DNA of 64,000 bases, from assembly GCA_014843695.1 (NCBI GenBank), contig CM026402.1:18529354-18593353 (forward strand). Reading direction: 5' to 3'. Below, in pieces: positions 41,611 to 52,211 of this stretch. How positions within the stretch are numbered: the first letter of the stretch is position 1; each line of letters starts with the position of its first letter. Source of the stretch: Archivesica marissinica. Lineage: Eukaryota; Mollusca; Bivalvia; Venerida; Vesicomyidae. The notes beneath the pieces are model-generated. The model did no database searches. It was not told the origin of the DNA and saw nothing but the letters and a program-made list of their open reading frames with translations. The position numbers and the translations under genes were made by a program.

Positions 41611-44600
41611 CTGAAACATATGGGAGGAAATAAATGCAAACATGCTCGACTATGCTGAAATCCGTAATACTGTGATAGAGTTGAACACATGTCAGTTTCT
41701 GTGTGAGTATTTATAGTACTGGATACACTGGCAAACCTATCCCATAATGCCTGTCACCAAAATGGTAGTCATTTGGGTAGGAAACCACTAAATACATTAA
41801 GCCAACTGTAAAACTATTTCTCTGACTTCAGATATGATCACAAATTATTTAATATCATTTCATGTCGTTTGTTTTTGTTTGGGTTTTACGCCTGCATCCG
41901 CACCATTTTGGGCTGTATCGTCAGCGGGCAGTTTACCTAACAACACCTTTCCTGGGCAGGCACCAGCGGTTAACCAGTACTTGGTGCACCAACCTCCGTA
42001 AGAAACTATCAAGTGTTTCATATAAATGAGACATGGCCTGAGTGGGGCTCGAACCTGTGACCATCAGTGATGAAAGAGTATTCACCCAAGACAGTTAGAA
42101 TTGCTTAGAGTAATAATGCTGGGAACGTGTTTAGGTATTGACCCAGTCATGTGGTGTGCACTATAACACATATAGGCCTACCCATTTCACCAGACAGATG
42201 GGTTTTTAGGCCTGTTTACCCATTTCACCAGACAGATGGGTTTTTAGGCCTGCCTACCCATTTCACCAGACAGATGGATGTTTGGGCCTTCCTAACTATT
42301 TGACAAGACATATGGGTTATTAGGCCTTCCTACCTATTTCACCAGACAGATGGGTTATTAGGCCTTCCTACATATTTCACAAGACAAATGGGGTTTTAGA
42401 CCTGCCCATTTCACAAGACAGATGGGTTTTTAGACCTGCCCATTTCACCAGACAGATGGGTTTTACAGCTTATCAGATGTTCACAAACACACACATTTAA
42501 TTCTTTAACTAGTCACTATAAATAGCATGGTATGCAATAACGTTCTGTTATGGTACCTTCTGTTTGTATATACTGTTTGATAGTAGATGCTACTGTTTCC
42601 ATGGGAACACACATGTTGATATGAGGATAACACGCTCCAGATACACTGTCCCTGAAGTCAATGAGAATAGTTTTGATTGAAATAGAACGATTGCGATCCT
42701 CGGACCGGGAAATATGTGAGATGGTACAGTGGTCGCCAGATCGGACAGGTAGGTTTTCTCCAGGTACTCCGGTTTCCTCCCACACGAATGACCACACTTA
42801 CGCTTTCATCTGTGCCAACAAGAGTGATTAATATCGTTTAAACTAATCGTTTTTTAGGGTTGTATTGTTGGAGAAATCAGCAGTGGATTTGTTACTGCTA
42901 GGCAGCGAAAAATGCGGGTTCAAAATCTGCTTTGTCTACATTATGATTATGGTATTTCACGAAAAAGACACGCTTTATATAGCATAGCATTATAAAGCAT
43001 TATTTAAAAGCAATTTACATTTGTAACGATGGTTGGTCTATAAAGGGTAGCGGGATAGAGCGAAGGCTTTGGAGTTTCTGTTCCTTACTTCTATTTTCAG
43101 CTCTTTGTGGTAGTTTTAATTTATGCAGCCTCGTTCTGGGATCACCACAACTTGGAACAATTTGTTCAAAGTTTTTTATACAATTTGGTTTCTTAGATGA
43201 AAGTCTGGTGAAAATAAAATGCCACTTACTTGGAGTTACAGACAACCATAGCTATCAAGTGTCCATGTGTGTTAAATACACCACCACCACTGGCTCCAGC
43301 ATGCACAGCACATGTCGTCTGCAATCAATTGTTCAGAATTTTCAAATCAAAGTACAAGAGGAGCATTGAAATGGTGCATAAGTTGATTACCGGGTACAGA
43401 TGTTTGACGATGAATTTCGTATCAGCAGTATGTTATTTAGTTTTCATCTAAACTGAGGTTGATTTGTGTGGAAAAGCCAAAAATAACTTCCAAAAAGATT
43501 TTGGATTATGGATCGGAACGTTTTCAAATATTTTATCTACCGGTTGCCCAATGCTCCAATCCGAGCTTCATCAAATTTGGACAAGCAGTTCAGCAGAAGT
43601 AGTTGAAAATAAATTAACGTTTCAAGATGGCTACCATGTAGGGCTGCCATGTTTACACATTTCTGTAAAATTGTAAACAATGCCCAATACACCTTGTTCA
43701 AAGTATGCATTGTGCAACTTGGAAGTAGTCTTGCTTAGTTAGTATCAGTTGGTAAATATACACCAGTAGACACCTGAGATGCTGTTTGCAATAATTCTGT
43801 GTCACAGCTGTACAGCCAAAGTTCATAAGACTTATATGTGATTTTAGGATTGTGAATTTGCGATCTCGTTGTGAGTTTGAACCCATCCATAAAGGTTCAA
43901 TATTATGATGATGTGAACACAGTTATTCAATTAGTAAATGTGTATTGCCACTACACGATATGGCTATGTGGAACCCCTACTACCATGCATTTTGGATTGA
44001 ACTGATTTTTTAAATTTATTTAAGTTTATTTAATGTCGCTACTGGTTGCCCATTTGAGCGATGGGCAGTTTATCTAACAACACCTTTCCTGGGTAGGTTC
44101 CAGCGGTTAAACAGTACTTAGTGCACCAACCTCCATAAGAAACTGCCAACTTTTTCATATAAAGAGACACGGTCTGAGAGGGGCTTGAACCTGTGACCAT
44201 CAGTGATGATATGTTACAGTGGTCAGCAACGATATCAGCTATGATAGCCATTTTGTATCAGAACAAGTTCAGCTAATTTTGATCTACTAGTTCAAGTTGC
44301 CTTTAGTTTATACAAATTTATTTTAACTCAATTGCGAAACAAGTTCTTACAACTTATATTAATCACTCTTCGAGACCTCATTCCTGATGGAATCCATCGC
44401 CACGAGGGAGAGAGAAGAGGCAATGTGGAATTTAAATACCTTGCCTAAGGGCACAATCGTAACGGCTCCAGCGGGGCTCGAACTCCGGACTTTTCGCACC
44501 TGAAGCGAACGCGCATCTACTGCGCTATCATGACTTTCAAGTTGCCTTTATTCTTAATACCAAGTTTCATACAAATTGAATAAATAGTTCACAAAGAGAA

Positions 44601-47600
44601 GGCATGGTTGCCATATCAGAAAAGAATGTGTGTGTGTCTTACGTTTATTTATCGTCACTACCGGTTGCCCATATGAGTGACGCCTCCTGAAGAGATCACA
44701 GGGATTCGGCGCGTTTGGGGGTACTAGTATATAAATTTAAGTACTAGTACCCCCAAACGCACCGAATCCCTGTGGAAGAGATTAGTCATTTGAGAGTTTA
44801 GGAGGATAGTGCTATGATACAGACAGAGACCCATCCCAGAGTCTCCTTTGGTTCTTTTACGTGCACAGTGTAAAGCACTTACATGAGACCTCGGTTTAAA
44901 GTCCCATCTGAAAGATTGTTAATTTCATTATGGTCAGATGGGGATCGAACCTACAATCCCTGGATTACCAGTCCAGCATTTTCCCACACACTGTATTTAT
45001 AAGGGATCTGCTCTGCTACGGGAAAATTCAAATCTCTGAACTTGAAGCTGACTGGTACATAAACATAATAAACATACCAGATTGTGTTGCTATATTTAAT
45101 AATGAACAAAATGGTCAGAGTAAAGTTTATTTACCTGTAACATAACCGGAACATTGTTGTACCTGACGACCTTTGACACAATGCCTCTAGTAACCATGGG
45201 CACTACATCTGTTCCACCTCTAAATATAGCATGGCCTATCACATACACAACTTCACCTATAACGACCATATATTCACTGTAACTAGAGCTATCACTGACA
45301 TTGCTTTGATACAGGATAGAATGTGAGACATTGTAATGGTTTGGTGATCATAAATTATATAGAGAATTCACACGTGCTGATGTTGTGTATTAATGGAAGC
45401 ATACCAAGAATCAGAACCCAATTTGGCCTTTGAACGCTAAGTGCGACCTTAGCTTTGAATCTATGTTGGTGAAACATGCCCTCTGCACGTCATCTTAATG
45501 AGGTAAACAATTGATTGTTGTTTTATGAAATATGTCCAGTCATTTAGAAGATATGGACCTGACACGTAATGTTCTGAAAACTAGCCATTTGAATACTTGT
45601 GTTCCAATTGTGACCTTCACCTAGTAAAGCTGAGCTAATATCTTACATAGGCCCATTCCTGAACCTGGGCCTAAATAGTATCTTACATATGCCCATTCCT
45701 GAACCTGGGCCTAAATAGTGTCTTACATAGGCCCGTTCCTGAACCTGGGCCTAAATAGTATCTTACATAGGCTCATTCCTGAACCTGGGTCTAAATAGTA
45801 TCTTACATAGGCCTGTGCCTAAATAGTATCTTACATAGGCCAGCTCCTGAACCTGGGCCTAAATAGTATCTTACATAGGCCAGCTCCTGAACCTGGGCCT
45901 AAATAGTATCCTACATAGGCCAGTTCCTGAACCTGGGTCTAAATAGTATCTTACATAGGCACTTTCCTAAACCTGGGCCTAAATAGTATCCTACATAGTC
46001 CTGAACCTGGGCCTAAATAGTGTCTTACATAGGCCAGTTCCTGAACCTGAGCTTAAAGAAAGTGGTTGAGTGTGAATATCTGGGGAATTGTCAGTCTTGT
46101 AACGGTACCAGTCCAGCAATCTGGGGAATTGTCAGTCTTTTGAAGGAACCAGTCCAGCAATCTGGAGAATTGTCAGTCTTGTAAAGGAACCAGTCCAGCA
46201 ATATGGGGAATTGTCAGTCTTGTAAAGGAACCAGTCCAGCTTTATGGGGAAATGCCAGTCTTGTAAAGGAACCAGTCCAGCAATCTGGGGAATAGTCAAT
46301 CTTGTAAAGGAACCAGTCCAGCAATATGGGGAATAGCCAGTCTTGTAAAGGAACCAGCTCAGCAATCTGGGGAATAGCCAGTCTTGTAAAGGAACCAGTC
46401 CAGCAATCTGGGGAATAGCCAGTCTTGTAAAGGAACCAGTCCAGCTATATGGGGAATAGCCAGTCTTGTAAAGGAACCAGTCCAGCTCACAAAGGTGTCC
46501 ATTCTGGGCAACTGTGGGTCCGGTGGTAGTCGTCCGAGATGGTAGGCATGCAACAGTACCATTAACAGATCTGAACCATTGATAACGGCGAGATATGACA
46601 TCAAAATAATGGTCTTTTGAGACTAAAGTTAATATACCTTCAAGAGCTTTTCCAAATGTAAGTTGTATGTGTTCTTCATTTGTATGTTGTGTTGAAACCA
46701 CTGTGTGTTGTATAAGGGCTATGTCAAACTGTGACTTCAGTGGAGTTCTATATAGCACATTGCAGGGTTCAGGGGAATAGGATCCTAAATCTGTCACCCT
46801 AACTGAAAGTAACGATTGAAATATATAACGTGCTCATCTTGACACTTTGTATAGCACGACTTTATCTACATGTATAAGCTAGAAAATTACAAAATTGCGA
46901 TTATATGAAAATGAGATAAATTGATAACAAAAATGGTTGATCTCTACTTTATTTCTATTAATGATACGATTAACTTATGCATACTGGGTAAAATAAAAGT
47001 TATAAATAGCTCAAATAAGTGTTGCAGACGATAATTCATTAATTTGTTTTTCTTATTTGCTGTCTCCGTGGCCTAGTGGATAAGGCGTCCGCCTACGGAG
47101 CGGGAGGTTGAAGGTTCGAATCTCGTCAGGGGTTCGTTCTGATATGGCCAGTTGGTGAGCCGCCAGCTAGTTAAATAAAGGTTACCGATTGCCGACTAGC
47201 ATGTCGCCTGGCATACAAGTATAGGATTCGGGAAGTACTGATGTTCATGAAAAAGAGGTGTCTCATAAGTCAGAAATGGCTGGCCCTTTAAATAGGGGTG
47301 ACACTATAATAAACAAATACTTTACTTTTATTTGCAGCTGGACACTCTTGAAGTATGTCATGGAATTTCACTAGAATTGTGTCATTATGACAAAATTCTA
47401 ATAAAATTCCATGACATAGTTTACTGTTATTTTCATCGCTAGAGTGCAGAGCTAAAATTAACCCTTTCCTTCATAGAGATTTAGGTTAATATACTATTAT
47501 ACTATTATATCTCCATACAAATGACAGTCATTTAGCTATCATGCAGTGGATAAGTAGTCGCCATATCTATCCCACCTCCATAGATATTACTGGGACTACA

Positions 47601-50600
47601 TGAGATTTTGGCCTTTATTATGAACATTGGTTTGGCTACTACATTGTCAATGTATGTCGTATTGGTAATGGCGTCAAGAGGTGCTTCTATGAGGGAAAGG
47701 GTTAATGTGCCATACTTAAGCAACATGACCCCATTGGTAGATGGAAAAGATTTAGTAATTAGTTTACAATTCATAAGCTATTTACCTCCAGAATAGTTAA
47801 CACCATTGAGGACATGACTGCATGTGAGGACAATCCCCTTCCTGGAGTCAATGACCACACCCGAGCCCCAATTATGACCTACATTGACACATATCACTTT
47901 CTTGATCAGCTCGGGAACCATACCTTGGTCTAAAATAAAACAAGCGAATGCACATAGTCAATCAAACATCAACAATTTGGAAAATGTAACCTTGACACAG
48001 ATAGATGAAGGTCAATAAAAGCAGGTGAAATGACTCACTACTAATCAATTTTGGCTGTCCGATTAGCGCAGTGGTTAACGCACTCGCTGCTCACCAATGC
48101 AACCCGGGTTCGATCCTTGGACTGGGAAGTATGTGAGATGGTACCGTTGTCGCTAGATGGGACAGGTGGGTTTTCTCCGGGTACTCCGGTTTCCTCTCAC
48201 ACGAATGACCACATATACGCTTTCATCCGCACCAATGAGAGTGATTAATATAAGTTGTTAAAACTTGCTTTGTAATCGTTGTAAAATAAATAAAGTTTAA
48301 ACATTTAAAGCAATCACTGCTAACGATATTTTATTCCAAATATGAAAACAATCTGTGATGGAATAAGACTCATGAATGTCTTGGTTGAACTCGAAATGAA
48401 TACCATGACAATTAAAATGTAGAACTACTAACATCTACTATCATCTATTTCAAGGCAATATAAAATCCCTGTATGCATTTTGGAATAATAGACAAGACAC
48501 AATCACGTGTGTACTAAATGCATGTATAATGGACAAGACACAATCACTTGTGTACTAAATGCATGTACAATAGACAAGACACAATCACTTGTGTACTAAA
48601 TGCATGTATAATAGACAAGACACAATCACGTGTGTACTAAATGCATGTATAATAGACAAGACACAATCACTTGTGTACTAAATGCATGTATAATAGACAA
48701 GACACAATCACTTGTGTACTAAATGCATGTATAATAGACAAGACACAATCACTTGTGTACTAAATGCATGTATAATAGACAAGACACAATCACTTGTGTA
48801 CTAAATGCATGTATAATAGACAAGACACAATCACTTGTGTACTAAATGCATGTATAATAGACAAGACACAATCAAGTGTGTACTAAATGCATGTATAATA
48901 GACAAGACACAATCAAGTGTGTACTAAATGCATGTATAATAGACAAGACACAATCACTTGCAGGGGCGTAGTCAGGAGGCAAATTATGTGCAGGCCCGGG
49001 TTAAAGAATGCTGAGTGAGCGTAGCGAACAAGGTTGCTAGGGGGTTCCGGGGGCATGCACCCCCTGAATTTTTTGGTTTTTAGGATGCAATTTCCAGCAT
49101 TCTGCTGCATTTAAAAGACAAATTCGGACATGTTTTTATAACAAATAAACATGATATATATATACATTTTATTTTTGTCAAAATGATGTGCAGGCCCGTG
49201 CCTTTTGGCCTAATGGCAGCTACGCGCCTGACTTGTGTACTATGTACACATTTATTGATATGTATGACTATATACTGATTATACATATATATAATACATG
49301 TAATATAACAATAAAAGTTTATCATACCTAATCCTCCTATATACTGCATTGTAGAACATCTCTCAAGATCAATGGTTAGAGGCGACTTTAAGCTACCCAA
49401 CACTTCACTTATTGCACATGCCAATGACAGACCTACCCACTCATTGTTCTTCCAACACAGCGAAGCGATCACGATACCAGTCAACAGCCTGGTCAACAAA
49501 TAACAACAATAAATAATCTACAATGTCAGAGAGACACACTCACAATACCATGGTTATTTATTGGTGTGTGTTTTACGTTTATTTATCGTTGCTACCGGTT
49601 GCCCATATGAGTGACGCCTCCTGAAGAGATTAGTCATTTTAGATTTTGGAGGATAGTGCAATGATATTTTGGAGGATAGTGCAATGATACAGACAGAGAC
49701 CCATTCCAGAATCTCCTCTGGTTCTTTTACGTGCACGGTGTAAAGCAATGACACGAGACCTCGGTTTAACGTCCCATCTGAAAGACTGTTAATTTTATTA
49801 GGGTCAGACGGGGGATCGAACCTGCAATCCCTGGATTACCAGTCCAGCGTGTTACCACTGGACTACAGATCCATCTGCCACAATACCATCAAACAGCCTG
49901 GTCAATAAATAATTGCAATAAATGTAAACAAACTTAGCTTGAATGGTGCCATATCATGCACACAGGGATTCGGCAGTGTCCCACGTTTGGGGGTACTAGT
50001 ATATATATATATATACTAGTACCCCCAAACGTGCTGAATCCCTGTGATCATGCATATGATGATTTTATATTAAACTATACTTACACTGAAGTATCTGTTA
50101 CCTCATGTCCCTGTATCACTGTTTTAACTTTCATTTGATTGCATTGAATAGTCTTAGCGATTTTATATAGGACAAGAATTTAATGAAGTGAAAAGGGGAG
50201 ATAATTATGTAAGTACAACATAGAGTTATGGTTCTTGCACTCTGCCTCATTGCCCTGTATCACTGTATCAATCATCATTTGATTTCCTCGAATTGTTCCG
50301 GGACGGACAGACAAAGTGACAACTATATGCTCTTCCTTTTGGGGCGCATATGAAATTGTCTGCATGGCCTAATTTGCATAATATACTTAGTACGGTCAAT
50401 GCCATGATGCTTCAGACTGAGTTTGATCAGTTTAATGTCCCCCATTAAATAAAATACTGTGAAATCATATGGGAATTTGTGGCGAGTGATTTTTCGTAGA
50501 ATCAGGAAATCAAATTTCGCTCAAAACTAAGCTTTGTTACAAAATACTTAGTTTCAACAATATTTTATTCAAGAATAGACACAGGAATAGTTGCAACAGC

Positions 50601-51511
50601 ATATAGTTAGGATTGAGGGGAAAGTTACATAGAAACTTAAAGTTACATTATAACTAACTAACTTATTCGAATCCTTTTCCGTATACACCATATACTTACC
50701 GTTTACCTTTGTGACAGTAGAAGACAGCCCCACCTTCACTGCCGGGTACACACCTGGCATCCGTCATCAGTAACACATTTTGTGGCCCCGCCATCTTGCT
50801 CAGTATCCCTCGACTCCTTGCATTCAGAAACACGTCCGGACTCATGCTTCCAAATGGCGTGGCACATATCTCAACAGGATCCCCGTGTTTATTCATTTCG
50901 GAATTTCTTATTGACAATACATTTTCGGTTGGATAAAAATTATGAAGCTTAATAAGAATAAAATATGGCAACAAAGCATAACACAGTTGTTCCTTGTTGG
51001 CCGTGGTGTTATCATCTTGTTTCGTTTTATATTGGTCTATGTTAACGTCTTCCATAAATTGCCATGATTCACTTGGCATTAGTTTTACGAGTGTGTCTTT
51101 TAATTTTGTACACGCAAATATTGTCTTCAGTTTAGCTTTATACCTGTCGAAAGGCCTTGCATTATGAACAGAACTACTTAATAGGTTAACAGCATGGATA
51201 GTTTTGTCATTTGTGAAGTAGGAGGTATCTTCTTGGCCCATGTTGTTATTAGGTAAAATCACTTCAACATTAATCTGACTAGCGAAGATATTCGTATCGA
51301 CAGTGCCTTCCCGCAGGAGCCTATTGAGTATATCTGGCTGAAGCTTGTCCGCTAGTGGGTATAAGACCGATGAGTGTGTTAAAACGAGGCCCTGGCGTGT
51401 GTCGATCAAGATTCCGCTGGACGTTCCCTCTACCGTGTTATTCTCTTCTGGGAGAGTTATCGACACTGCACACACCTGGCTGTATGGATCTCCATCATGC
51501 CTAGAGTTCAT
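41501..51511 (-). CDS. TYSND1: peroxisomal leader-peptide-processing protease TYSND1 (8 exons, complete)
   Basis: A trypsin-like (Deg/HtrA-related) serine protease that in vertebrates matures PTS1 and PTS2 enzymes of peroxisomal beta-oxidation. Exons on minus: 50700-51511, 49328-49488, 47786-47929, 46638-46802, 45135-45256, 43230-43318, 42557-42651, 41501-41610. Every junction is in phase and the total is 565 residues, against 566 in the human protein. The N-terminal degenerate protease-like half contains VPGSEGGAVF and PLCWK-like ASLCWKNNEWVG. The C-terminal half has catalytic His363 (TCSHV), Asp399 (QFDIALI) and Ser478 (HAGASGGGVF). The start ATG has an in-frame TGA just upstream. Unlike vertebrate TYSND1 the C-terminus is VDSW, not SKL, so peroxisomal import by PTS1 is not evident. 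Confidence 0.93.
41876..42075 (-). mobile_element. SINE family D copy, head truncated
   Basis: Inverted body (gggttttacgcctgcatc .. aacaacacctttcctgggca) through gctcgaacctgtgacc. Confidence 0.85.
42170..42468. repeat. minisatellite, about 38-bp unit, 8 copies, in TYSND1 intron 7
   Basis: The unit is cccatttcaccagacagatg plus ggtttttaggcctgccta; the last copies lose about 5 bp. Confidence 0.92.
42557..42651 (-). CDS. TYSND1: TYSND1 exon 7
   Basis: Acceptor ATTGACTTCAG, donor GTACCA. Encodes DSVSGACYPHINMCVPMETV then ASTIKQYIQTE; corresponds to the vertebrate 'TGATYPHLNFSIPI' region that forms the last strand and helix of the protease fold. Confidence 0.92.
42688..42850 (+). mobile_element. 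SINE family B copy, head truncated
   Basis: Starts cgatcctcggaccgggaaa and follows the family body to gagtgattaatatcgtttaa. Confidence 0.8.
42851..43229. other. TYSND1 intron 6 sequence, nothing recognised
   Basis: A 76-codon minus-strand frame (43015-43245) is read-through of exon 6 in another frame and has no support. Confidence 0.4.
43230..43318 (-). CDS. TYSND1: TYSND1 exon 6 (catalytic serine)
   Basis: Acceptor TTGATTGCAG, donor GTAAGT. Encodes TTCAVHAGASGGGVFNTHGH then LIAMVVCNS, holding the nucleophile Ser478 in G-A-S-G-G. Confidence 0.94.
43319..44016. other. TYSND1 intron 5; part of an interspersed repeat at about 43690-43970
   Basis: Phrases such as 'acacctgagatgctg' and 'caattagtaa.tgtgtattgcc' recur at 62740-63070, so this intron contains an unnamed dispersed repeat. 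Confidence 0.45.
44017..44240 (-). mobile_element. SINE family D copy
   Basis: Inverted tail (taatgtcgctactggttgcc), body and most of the head (ggcttgaacctgtgaccat). Confidence 0.85.
44306..44536 (-). mobile_element. SINE family A copy, full length
   Basis: Inverted tail tttatacaaatttattttaa, body gaatccatcgccacgaggga and complete head ending ctgcgctatcatgact. Confidence 0.9.
44627..44975 (-). mobile_element. SINE family C copy split by a palindromic MITE
   Basis: Inverted tail and body are interrupted at cctcctgaagagat. Removing 44697-44782 restores the consensus 'gaagagattagtcat'. Confidence 0.88.
44697..44774. mobile_element. palindromic MITE, 78 bp, nested in a SINE
   Basis: Almost a perfect hairpin: cacagggattcggcgcgttt .. 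ctagtacccccaaacgcacc and tccctgtg. Flanks are gaagagat on both sides (44689-44696 and 44775-44782), a perfect 8-bp target duplication. Confidence 0.92.
45135..45256 (-). CDS. TYSND1: TYSND1 exon 5
   Basis: Acceptor GTCGTTATAG, donor GTAAAT. Encodes 40 residues, EVVYVIGHAIFRGGTD .. TRGIVSKVVRYNNVPVMLQ, the strand pair before the catalytic serine exon; matches 'TSGILSAV..NDTPVMLQ' of vertebrates. Confidence 0.94.
45257..45640. other. TYSND1 intron 4 sequence, nothing recognised
   Basis: Unique-looking intronic sequence. Confidence 0.4.
45641..46050. repeat. minisatellite, 40-bp unit, about 10 copies, in TYSND1 intron 4
   Basis: The unit is cctgaacctgggcctaaata plus gtatcttacataggccagtt. Confidence 0.94.
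46090..46490. repeat. minisatellite, 41-bp unit, about 10 copies, in TYSND1 intron 4
   Basis: The unit is gtcagtcttgtaaaggaacc plus agtccagcaatctggggaatt. It lies 40 bp from the preceding, unrelated array. A minus-strand frame runs from exon 4 into it but is intronic. Confidence 0.94.
46638..46802 (-). CDS. TYSND1: TYSND1 exon 4 (catalytic aspartate)
   Basis: Acceptor TTACTTTCAG, chosen because the other nearby AG breaks phase; donor GTATAT. Encodes RVTDLGSYSPEPCNVLYRTP, then LKSQFDIALIQH with catalytic Asp399, to LTFGKALE. Confidence 0.92.
46803..47061. other. TYSND1 intron 3 sequence, nothing recognised
   Basis: AT-rich intronic sequence. Confidence 0.4.
47062..47135 (+). tRNA. tRNA-Arg-like sequence, anticodon ACG (pseudogene or SINE head)
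   Basis: ccgtggcctagtggataagg is a good A box/D arm and ggttcgaatct a near-consensus B box. An anticodon stem tccgc/gcggg encloses loop ctacgga (anticodon ACG, U33 in place). The acceptor pairing is imperfect and the T stem (gaagg against ctcgt) is broken, so a pseudogene or tRNA-derived SINE start is more likely than a working tRNA. Confidence 0.4.
47354..47418. repeat. 65-bp imperfect inverted repeat (hairpin)
   Basis: tatgtcatggaatttcacta .. and .. taaaattccatgacata pair over most of their length with a short loop near 'gtcattatgac'. It lies in TYSND1 intron 3. Confidence 0.7.
47786..47929 (-). CDS. TYSND1: TYSND1 exon 3 (catalytic histidine)
   Basis: Acceptor TTTTATTTTAG, donor GTAAAT. 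Encodes QGMVPELIKKVICVNVGHNW then GSGVVIDSRKGIVLTCSHVL, holding the S1 GSG(V) motif and catalytic His363 in TCSHV. Confidence 0.94.
48051..48304 (+). mobile_element. SINE family B copy, full length
   Basis: Head ggctgtccgattagcgcagt .. cccgggttcgatcc, body and tail taaaataaataaagtttaaa. Confidence 0.92.
48497..49245. repeat. minisatellite, 41-bp unit, about 11 copies, interrupted by a MITE
   Basis: The unit is gacaagacacaatcacttgt plus gtactaaatgcatgtataata. The array stops at 48960 in mid-unit, where a hAT-like MITE is inserted; the rest of the unit resumes at 49231 (acttgtgtact). Confidence 0.94.
48961..49230. mobile_element. hAT-like MITE inserted in the 41-bp array
   Basis: Ends caggggcgtagtc and gctacgcgcctg match the termini of 37658-38407. 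Flanks are acttg on both sides (48956-48960 and 49231-49235), a perfect 5-bp duplication. 270 bp, no coding. Confidence 0.9.
49328..49488 (-). CDS. TYSND1: TYSND1 exon 2
   Basis: Acceptor TTTGTTGACCAG, donor GTATGA. Encodes LLTGIVIASLCWKNNEWVGL .. CSTMQYIGGL. The CWK..EWVG signature is specific to TYSND1 and marks the end of the N-terminal protease-like half. Confidence 0.94.
49561..49878 (-). mobile_element. SINE family C copy, full length
   Basis: Inverted tail, body and head (..ggactacagatccatctg). A 23-bp segment, 'ttttggaggatagtgcaatg..', is duplicated near 49640-49690. Confidence 0.9.
49961..50046. mobile_element. palindromic MITE, 86 bp
   Basis: Hairpin from cacagggattcggcagtgtc to cgtgctgaatccctgtg with a (ta)n centre. 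Flanks are atcatgca on both sides (49953-49960 and 50047-50054), a perfect 8-bp duplication. Same family as 44697-44774. Confidence 0.92.
50055..50699. other. TYSND1 intron 1 sequence, nothing else recognised
   Basis: AT-rich intronic sequence. Confidence 0.4.
50700..51511 (-). CDS. TYSND1: TYSND1 exon 1 (initiator exon)
   Basis: ATG at 51509-51511 with in-frame TGA 9 bp upstream; donor GTAAGT after AAACG. Encodes 270 residues: MNSRHDGDPYSQVCAVSITL, GTSSGILIDTRQGLVLTHSSVLYPL (a degenerate protease strand set), a variable middle, then EICATPFGSMSPDVFLNARS and VPGSEGGAVFYC. The usual triad is not all present in this half, as in vertebrate TYSND1. Confidence 0.93.
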
Positions 51512-52211
51512 TGTAGGTCACTGCCGACTGTCAACAAACCTACAATATGTAAATAATGAAACATAAACCTGAGATCAAATGCCACCTGTGGGTGAGGATA
51601 AAGTATACATTGTGTGTAGACAAGGTAGCATATTAAAAAAAATTATTCGCAGGTTCAATCATTCTAATTTGTTCAATAATTCTATTTTGTTCAATAATTC
51701 TATTTTGTAAAAAGAAACAGATCCAGGTGGGTGGATTTTATTCCAAAATTGAGCAACGTTCGGAGAATGGTGCTAAGGGGGCATAACTTTTAAGATGGGA
51801 TGTATATTGAATCAAACTAGATACAACTACAGAGCTGTCACACAGCTACTTTTTTATTAAATTGAATTAAATGCGGAAACATGTCTGACCTTGGTTCGTT
51901 TTGGTTGTGAAATTAAGGGACACATTTTGTTGGAGGAGGGACACATTTTGTTGGAGGAGGGACACATTTTGTTGGAAGGCAAACACTCTAATAAACTACA
52001 TATGCTGTCTCAACGCATAACTGTGTAGGCTACACTATTGACATTAGGCCTAACTGTCACCGGAGCCCTGACAAAGTATTTGTTATAGGTGAATATGTCT
52101 TTGGGGGAATATGTGACGCACGCACTCATGCACGCATCTTAGAGGTTATGACCCCTTAAAGTTAAAGGTTAAAATCTTTTTAGTAAGCAAACGATATTTA
52201 GTGCAAGTACA
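51512..52211. promoter_or_regulatory. presumed TYSND1 upstream region (no specific element identified)
   Basis: Immediately 5' of the TYSND1 start. No TATA box or CpG-rich core stands out. A 22-bp unit (gggacacattttgttggagg) is repeated three times at 51917-51978. Confidence 0.3.

Noticed and set aside
46132..46797. A 221-codon minus-strand frame as one exon
   Set aside because: Only 46638-46802 is exon 4 of TYSND1. The rest is read-through past a donor into the 41-bp array; the phase of exon 5 fits the donor at 46637.
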